Assembly (NCBI GenBank): GCA_963834445.1
Contig: CAWIBU010000002.1
Location: forward strand, 372,001-436,000
Direction: 5' to 3'
Length of the DNA: 64,000 nucleotides
DNA from: PALSA-350 sp963834445
GTDB lineage: Bacteria > Acidobacteriota > Terriglobia > Terriglobales > Acidobacteriaceae
The notes beneath the pieces are model-generated. The model saw only the letters and a program-made list of their open reading frames with translations, was not told where the DNA came from and did no database searches. This document shows positions 59,253 to 64,000 of the stretch, piece by piece (the first letter of the stretch is position 1; each line of letters opens with the position of its first letter). Both the position numbers and the translations under genes were made by a program.

Positions 59253-60466
59253 TAGCTCCTCCAGTACGTGGATTCAGGGTTGGGCTGGTAGTGCACGGCC
59301 GCCAGGTTGGGAGTCTCCAGGCGCTTCATTCCGTGGAACGCGCTGTCGGTGCCGGCAATCAACAGGCCGCTGGTGAGCAGCGATCGCTCGACGGGATACT
59401 GCGCCTTGCCGGTGAGGAACATCTGCTCGGCGTTGTGGACCAGCGGACTGAAAAAACTGGCCAGCGTGGTGCGGCCGTCCGGCATCGGCAGATACATCTG
59501 CGTGGACAAGGGTTTCGCCTGCCCGGCGATGCTCGCGGCAAAGGTGAAATCGCGCACCAGGCCGTTCATCAGCAGCATGGTGCAGCGCAGGCCGTCGCGA
59601 TGTTGATAGTGGTAGGCAACCGGATCGGGCACCAGCGCGCGCATCTGCTCAAGGGTGGGAAACGTATCGGTGAAGGTGGCACTTGCCGGCGCCAGGGTGG
59701 AACTGCGGCACAACGCCGCTTTGACCAACGCCTCTGGCCACAAGCCCTGCTGCCAGGCCGCCCAGAAGCCGTCGCCGCGATAGGTCTGCAGCCAGTCGAC
59801 CCCGGTTTCCCCACCCTTGCGCCGCTCCACCATGCATTGGATGGTTTCGAGGCCGTGGAAATCGTAGCTGCCCATGCCGCCGTAGCCGACCGAGACCGCC
59901 TCGTGCACGGTGGCGCCCAGGGGCAACTCCACCGAGGGAATTCTCCAGGTGACCGCGAGGCTTGATCCGCCCTGGAGAGGAAAGCCCATCTGATGCGAGG
60001 TGTCGACCATCTGCTTCGACCAATCCCACCGGTAGGAAAGCTCTTTGTCGTTGAAGTAGGGAACGGATCGGCCGCTGTCGTGGAAGACGCGGGTGATCTG
60101 CTCGAAGAATTCGAAGTGGGGATGCTTCATGATGCCGGTTTCGGTAAGCGGATAGGTTCCATGCTCGCCGACCACGACGACTCCATCGACGGCCAGCTTG
60201 CTGCTGCCGAGGGTCAGGGTTTCCGCGATGGTGGGGTAAAGCTTCATGGCGGGATGGCGGTCCAGCCGCTCCTGGGTCAGATCGCCCTCGCCTCTTTGAT
60301 CGACGTACAGCGACACCAGGTCCATCTGCGGATGGTGGAAGGCGCCGGCCCATCCGTAGCCATCGAGGAAGCGGTCTACGACATGTTGGCCGTGCAGTAA
60401 CCTTTTATAAGCTGTAATCACGGCGGCGAGCCGGGGGCGTTTTGCAGACGTCGTATTCTGAGTCAT
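59252..60466 (-). CDS. Member of the same unassigned family (paralogue 2, no signal peptide)
   Basis: 404 residues. It shares with paralogue 1 the blocks RLAAVITAYKRLLHGQHVVD, SSKLAVDGVVVVGEHGTYPL, VPYFNDKELSYRWDWSKQMV, LQGGSSLAVTWRIPSVELPL, GLETIQCMVERRKGGETGVD, VAYHYQHRDGLRCTMLLMNG and YPVERSLLTSGLL, but lacks an export signal. The conserved NDKELSY and ERRKGGETGV motifs would be good family signatures. I do not know a characterised member. One copy exported and one cytosolic suggests the same chemistry in two compartments, or a pair acting as a complex. Its start lies only 25 bases from the start of the divergent dipeptidase gene. Confidence 0.8.
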   Translation of the reverse strand: MTQNTTSAKRPRLAAVITAYKRLLHGQHVVDRFLDGYGWAGAFHHPQMDLVSLYVDQRGEGDLTQERLDRHPAMKLYPTIAETLTLGSSKLAVDGVVVVGEHGTYPLTETGIMKHPHFEFFEQITRVFHDSGRSVPYFNDKELSYRWDWSKQMVDTSHQMGFPLQGGSSLAVTWRIPSVELPLGATVHEAVSVGYGGMGSYDFHGLETIQCMVERRKGGETGVDWLQTYRGDGFWAAWQQGLWPEALVKAALCRSSTLAPASATFTDTFPTLEQMRALVPDPVAYHYQHRDGLRCTMLLMNGLVRDFTFAASIAGQAKPLSTQMYLPMPDGRTTLASFFSPLVHNAEQMFLTGKAQYPVERSLLTSGLLIAGTDSAFHGMKRLETPNLAAVHYQPNPESTYWRS

Positions 60467-60491
60467 GAAAGGTCCTGAGGAATCGATTGAA

Positions 60492-61742
60492 ATGCTGACC
60501 CGCCGTCAATTTCTCGGCTATAGCGCAGTGGCGCCGGCACTGCTCCATTCGTCGCTGCGTTCGGCGCTCTGGGCCGCTGAACCGGCGCCCGAAATCTCAG
60601 CGCGTGCATTGGCCGTGCATAAACGGGCGCTGGTGTTTGACGGACATGTGCATGCCCTGGACCGTGAGTTCTATCACGGTGGCAGTATGGGAACCCGCAT
60701 GCCCAATGGACAATGGGACCTGCAGCGTGCGCGGGAAGGCGGGGTAAGCGCGTTCTTCCTCTCGGTGTTCATTCCCGAAGAGTACTACCCCGGCCGCTTT
60801 GAGACCAAACAAGCGTTCCGGCGAGTGGATCACGCGCTGCGCCAGATCGAGAAGAACCGCGACCTGGTTGAGCTGGCGCTGAACGCGGACGATATCGAGC
60901 GCATTCATTCCCAGGGGAAGATGGCCGCCGTGCTGGATATGGAGGGAAGCTACGATCTGGATGGCGATCTGGGCGTGCTGCGCGCTCTCTATCAGCTGGG
61001 GCTGCGGTCGGCACAACTCTCGGCGCACAACTGGAACCAGCACTATGCCGATGCCTGCTGCTCGCCGCCGCAATGGAACGGGCTCACTGCACATGGCCGC
61101 GAGGTGATAAGGGGGATGAACAGATTGGGCATGGTGATCAACGTGTCCCATTCTTCAGACGACACCATGTCGCAGGCCATCGACGTGAGCGACGGGCCTG
61201 TGGTGGCCACCCATCACGGGCTGCGCAGTGTAAACAATATCCCCAGGAACATGCCGGACTGGCTGCTCAAGAAGCTGGCGGCCAAGGGCGGAGTGATCGG
61301 GTTCCAGATTGGCAGCGAGTTCAGTTACCCGAAGGAGTTCGCCTACGTCACCGAGCACGCGAAGAAGGCATTTTGGGACACCGCCAGTATCCCCGAGCTG
61401 GTAAAGGGCAAGAGTATCTACGAAGTAGATGCGTTGGTGGCGCCGCACTTCCCGATGCCGGGCGCGCAGGTGCCGGACTCGGTGAAGATGACGGTCGACG
61501 ATTGGGTGGCGGTAGTGGATCGGGCGATCCAGTTGGTGGGGGAGGATCATGTGGCGATCGGCACTGATTTTGACGGCGGACCGACGCTGGCACGCGGGAT
61601 GCGGGATGTTCGGGACCTGCCCATGATCACCGATGCAATGCTGCGGCGCGGCTATTCCGAGGAGCGGATTGATAAATTCTGGGGTAGGAATCTACTGCGG
61701 GTATTTCGCCAGGTCACCGCGGGTGGCCTGGGCATGCATTAA
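60492..61742 (+). CDS. Exported membrane dipeptidase-like metallopeptidase (M19)
   Basis: About 416 residues. A Tat-like start MLTRRQFLGYSAVAPALLHS precedes the M19 barrel: LVFDGHVHALD (metal site), MAAVLDMEGSYDLDGDLGVL with the bridging Glu, QLSAHNWNQHYADACC, GMVINVSHSSDDTMSQAIDV and VVATHHGLRSVNNIPRNMPD with the later His ligands, and HVAIGTDFDGGP. The first metal motif is H-x-H instead of the H-x-D of renal dipeptidase. M19 enzymes cleave dipeptides, often with a C-terminal D-residue. ATG 60492 has GAGGA upstream; ATG 60465 is possible but overlaps the divergent gene. The stop overlaps the convergent APC gene by four bases. Confidence 0.88.
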   Translation: MLTRRQFLGYSAVAPALLHSSLRSALWAAEPAPEISARALAVHKRALVFDGHVHALDREFYHGGSMGTRMPNGQWDLQRAREGGVSAFFLSVFIPEEYYPGRFETKQAFRRVDHALRQIEKNRDLVELALNADDIERIHSQGKMAAVLDMEGSYDLDGDLGVLRALYQLGLRSAQLSAHNWNQHYADACCSPPQWNGLTAHGREVIRGMNRLGMVINVSHSSDDTMSQAIDVSDGPVVATHHGLRSVNNIPRNMPDWLLKKLAAKGGVIGFQIGSEFSYPKEFAYVTEHAKKAFWDTASIPELVKGKSIYEVDALVAPHFPMPGAQVPDSVKMTVDDWVAVVDRAIQLVGEDHVAIGTDFDGGPTLARGMRDVRDLPMITDAMLRRGYSEERIDKFWGRNLLRVFRQVTAGGLGMH

Positions 61743-63190
61743 TCCCAATCCACTTCGCCCTCCGCCGTGCTGCGGCTGCCAACCATCATGGTCGCGCCTC
61801 GGCGCAGTGCGCCGGGCTTGCGCGACTCAAGCCTCTGCATATAGATGAACCCGGCTACCAGCAGAGCGAGAAACAGATAAGGGGTTATATTGTACGGCCA
61901 CGCAGGCACTGGGTAGATGGTGATGAACAACACAGGTAACAGCGCCAGGGTTGCGAACCAGGGTGCCACCAGATGGCTCCAGACACTGAAATCCGCAGGA
62001 TGCTCGCGCCGAATATAAGACGTGAGGGCCACGTTCGCCGTGCAGTAAATCAAAATCACCGCAAGCGTGGCAATCGTCTCCAGCAAGCCAAAAATATATT
62101 CGGGCCGCAAGAGCAAACCCACCAGCAGCACGGCCACCACACAAATGATCTGCATAACAGCGATGGCGAAGGTGGGCGTTTGGTGGACGCGATTGATCTG
62201 GCCAAAACGTGCCGGGAGCGTGCCCGCCCGGCCCATGGTATACATCACGCGCGAGGCTGAATTGGTGCTGGCCAAGCCTACTCCGATCGCGCTATTGATC
62301 ACCGCGAGCACCACGAGCCACCAGCCCGCCCCCCACAGCGCATGGCCCATCACATAATAAGGATTGGGATCCGCGGCAAACGCCGCCATGTTACCGGTGC
62401 CCCAGCCGATAGCCGTCGCATACGAGGTAAAGATGAAGAAGACGCCGGTCACCACCAGCGAAAGCATAACCGCTTGCCCGATGAACTTGCCCGCGCGGCG
62501 CGATTCCTGGGCCAGTGGCGCGGAACCCTCGAAGCCGCTCAGCGCAAGAATGGAGAAGACCATGCCTGCTAACACGCCGCCAAAGTGATGGGGCGAACGT
62601 GAGGGGTTAAGCGGCGCGGAGTACCTGGAGCCTACGCCGGGATGGAATAAAAACGTGATCGCGAGCGACAACATGATCAGCAGTTCGAGGCCGCCCAGAA
62701 TCGCCGTGACGCGTGCCGACAACTGAATTCCGTAGTGCGTCAGGGCCCAGACTCCTGCAAATACCACCAGCGCAATAAGCCACCACGGGATGTTGACATG
62801 GAACCCGGTGCGCAACATTTCTGAGAGCACGTAACCGAGAAACCCGGTTGAGCCGGCCGCTCCCAGGATGTCGTACGCCAGGTAACTCCAGGCCGCCATG
62901 AAGCCCACCCGATTGCCCAGCCCGCGCGTGGTGAAGGAGTAGTAGCTGCCGCTCGACGGCATGTATTTGGAAAACTGCGCGACGGTGTTTCCGATAAAGA
63001 AGCAAACCGTCGTCGCCAGCAGAAACGACAGCGGCATATCCGGTCCCGCCTTGAGGGCAATGATCGGAAACGTGAAGATCATGTTGGTAGCCGGTGCAAT
63101 GTGCGTGACTCCCTGAAACACAAGTTCTGGAAGTCCAAGCGAATTGCGTCTTAACTGGGGGTCAGCGAAGTCAGTCGTCACCTGCGGCAC
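61739..63190 (-). CDS. APC-family amino acid permease
   Basis: A 483-residue, 12-to-13-helix transporter. ELVFQGVTHIAPATNMIFTF in helix 1, FSKYMPSSGSYYSFTTRGLG between helices 2 and 3, and ILALSGFEGSAPLAQESRRA in helix 6 are APC-superfamily landmarks; ASTNSASRVMYTMGRAGTLP in helix 8 fits as well. It would supply amino acids or short amides. It lies between the dipeptidase and amidohydrolase genes, so it may import a product or substrate of one of them. Confidence 0.88.
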   Translation of the reverse strand: MPQVTTDFADPQLRRNSLGLPELVFQGVTHIAPATNMIFTFPIIALKAGPDMPLSFLLATTVCFFIGNTVAQFSKYMPSSGSYYSFTTRGLGNRVGFMAAWSYLAYDILGAAGSTGFLGYVLSEMLRTGFHVNIPWWLIALVVFAGVWALTHYGIQLSARVTAILGGLELLIMLSLAITFLFHPGVGSRYSAPLNPSRSPHHFGGVLAGMVFSILALSGFEGSAPLAQESRRAGKFIGQAVMLSLVVTGVFFIFTSYATAIGWGTGNMAAFAADPNPYYVMGHALWGAGWWLVVLAVINSAIGVGLASTNSASRVMYTMGRAGTLPARFGQINRVHQTPTFAIAVMQIICVVAVLLVGLLLRPEYIFGLLETIATLAVILIYCTANVALTSYIRREHPADFSVWSHLVAPWFATLALLPVLFITIYPVPAWPYNITPYLFLALLVAGFIYMQRLESRKPGALRRGATMMVGSRSTAEGEVDWD

Positions 63191-63275
63191 AGCTCCTTCC
63201 GGTCAGGTTGAACGACAGATCGTGCCGGGTGTTTCTAGAGGTACCACAGATTCGCGGGCGGGGCGGCGAAATTCT

Positions 63276-64000
63276 CTACCGCAGCAGCCGTAGCGCATTG
63301 TCTCTGTACACCTTGCGCAAGACTTCGTCGGGCAGATAGATCCCCTGGATCTGCCAGCGGCCCTGACGCGATGCATGCGAAGGATAGTCGAAGTACTCGT
63401 CCGCCGTTTCCAGGAAGCGAAAGTAGAGGCGATACATCGACTCTTCCGGCACCAGGTCGGAACCGAAGAGGATGCGGTCGGGAAACTTGAGGAAAAGCGC
63501 GCGTGCGGAATAAGGCTGTCGCCCCAGCTCCGAGGCGCGAGCACTGATGTCGATCAGGGCATTGGGATAGTTTTCCAGCAACTGCGTGGCGCGCGCCAGA
63601 TTCTCTCCGCTTTCGGCGACGTGCGCTGCGACGAAGGTCGTCTTGGGATGGCGGGCAATCACGCGATCGCGCTGATCGAGCAGTTCGGTCTTGGAGAAAT
63701 GCGATCCATAGAAGCTCCAGTCAGGATGCGCCGCCAGCTCTTCGAAGCGCTCGTTGTGCCCGTCGACGGGGAGAAAAAATGCGTCGGGATCGGCGATATG
63801 AAACATGACCGGAATGTCTAACGCGGCGGCCTTGTCGAAAATCGGCGCCAGCCGTTCATCGTCTACCCGCAGGAGGTTTCCCTTGCCATCGCGCACGCTG
63901 AGTCCCAGATTTTTCCAGAATTTGATTCCCTGGGCGCCATGTTCCACCAGCCGCTCCAAACGGTCCAGGGTTACGGCGATGAAGTCATCCCTTTCCACGC
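63276..64000 (-). CDS. Amidohydrolase-family (amidohydrolase_2) protein, 5' end outside the window
   Basis: The visible ~240 residues are the C-terminal part of an amidohydrolase_2 TIM barrel. They include EHGAQGIKFWKNLGLSVRDG, IPVMFHIADPDAFFLPVDGH (metal His region), FVAAHVAESGENLARATQLL, NALIDISARASELGRQPYSA, ILFGSDLVPEESMYRLYFRF (conserved Asp) and LRKVYRDNALRLL (typical C-terminus 'I..xNAxRLL'). The family includes decarboxylases and hydrolases of ring or lactone substrates. The frame is open to the window edge; the GTG near the edge is probably internal. Confidence 0.85.
   Translation of the reverse strand, partial: VERDDFIAVTLDRLERLVEHGAQGIKFWKNLGLSVRDGKGNLLRVDDERLAPIFDKAAALDIPVMFHIADPDAFFLPVDGHNERFEELAAHPDWSFYGSHFSKTELLDQRDRVIARHPKTTFVAAHVAESGENLARATQLLENYPNALIDISARASELGRQPYSARALFLKFPDRILFGSDLVPEESMYRLYFRFLETADEYFDYPSHASRQGRWQIQGIYLPDEVLRKVYRDNALRLLR

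Overview
The window looks like chromosomal DNA from an acidobacterium (Terriglobia/Acidobacteriaceae type), inferred from gene content. It carries a very large Oar-like TonB receptor with a carboxypeptidase-regulatory N-terminus, an orphan MacB/FtsX permease of the acidobacterial ADOP type, a one-component HTH-TM-PD40 protein, several Tat-type secreted enzymes of sugar and peptide catabolism, and moderately high G+C coding DNA. No rRNA gene, clear functional tRNA, CRISPR array or prophage was seen.

Layout. 1-6.4 kb (+): the end of a GltB-like synthase subunit, then soxD-soxA-soxG-soxB-like genes and a type III glutamine synthetase. Together these match the N-methylglutamate route of methylamine oxidation (mgs, mgd, gmaS). 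6.7-14.9 kb (-): hypF, a patatin/beta-barrel outer-membrane lipase, a Cys/Met-type PLP enzyme and iolD. 15-23 kb: an SDR, an IclR regulator facing kduI, a secreted GATase-like protein and the TonB receptor. This forms a small pectin/uronate locus. A UPF0303 gene follows. 23.3-28.4 kb: a DUF6582 protein, an MFS transporter and divergent hyuA-hyuB. 28.8-32.9 kb: a GH38-like DUF5054 protein, a FucP-like permease and a PNPOx-fold protein. 33-43 kb: a 58-codon gene, two VapBC-type toxin-antitoxin pairs, a beta-helix protein, a YdeI/OmdA protein, the HTH-PD40 protein and an APC permease. 43-45 kb is gene-free and built of repeats. 45-56 kb: a BNR/Asp-box lipoprotein, a frameshifted MFS gene, a zeta-toxin-like remnant, a marR-led operon divergent from a PEBP lipoprotein, a kelch protein and the ADOP permease. 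56.2-57.8 kb is gene-free and holds tRNA-like relics. 57.8-64 kb: two tandem paralogues of an unassigned family, an M19 dipeptidase, an APC permease and an amidohydrolase cut by the window edge.

The most striking non-coding feature is the density of interspersed palindromic DNA. (a) Elements bounded by a TAGTGCGTCGCTCAT-type terminal repeat occur at 17.1, 23.0 and 39.8 kb, with a right half at 45.0 kb. (b) A REP core (CAGTCCCGCAGGGACGACTG, then CCCAGGATGAAATCCTGGG) occurs alone or inside (a). (c) A third family reads CTTCGCTACGCTACGGTCGG, then GATGACAAATTTG. (d) A 105-bp MITE-like element with CCCGAATTCCTGT ends is inserted in (c) with a 3-bp TAC duplication, and an empty site is visible at 28.5 kb. 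A broken REP-associated tyrosine transposase at 41.6-42.1 kb may be a relic of the enzyme family that spreads such repeats.
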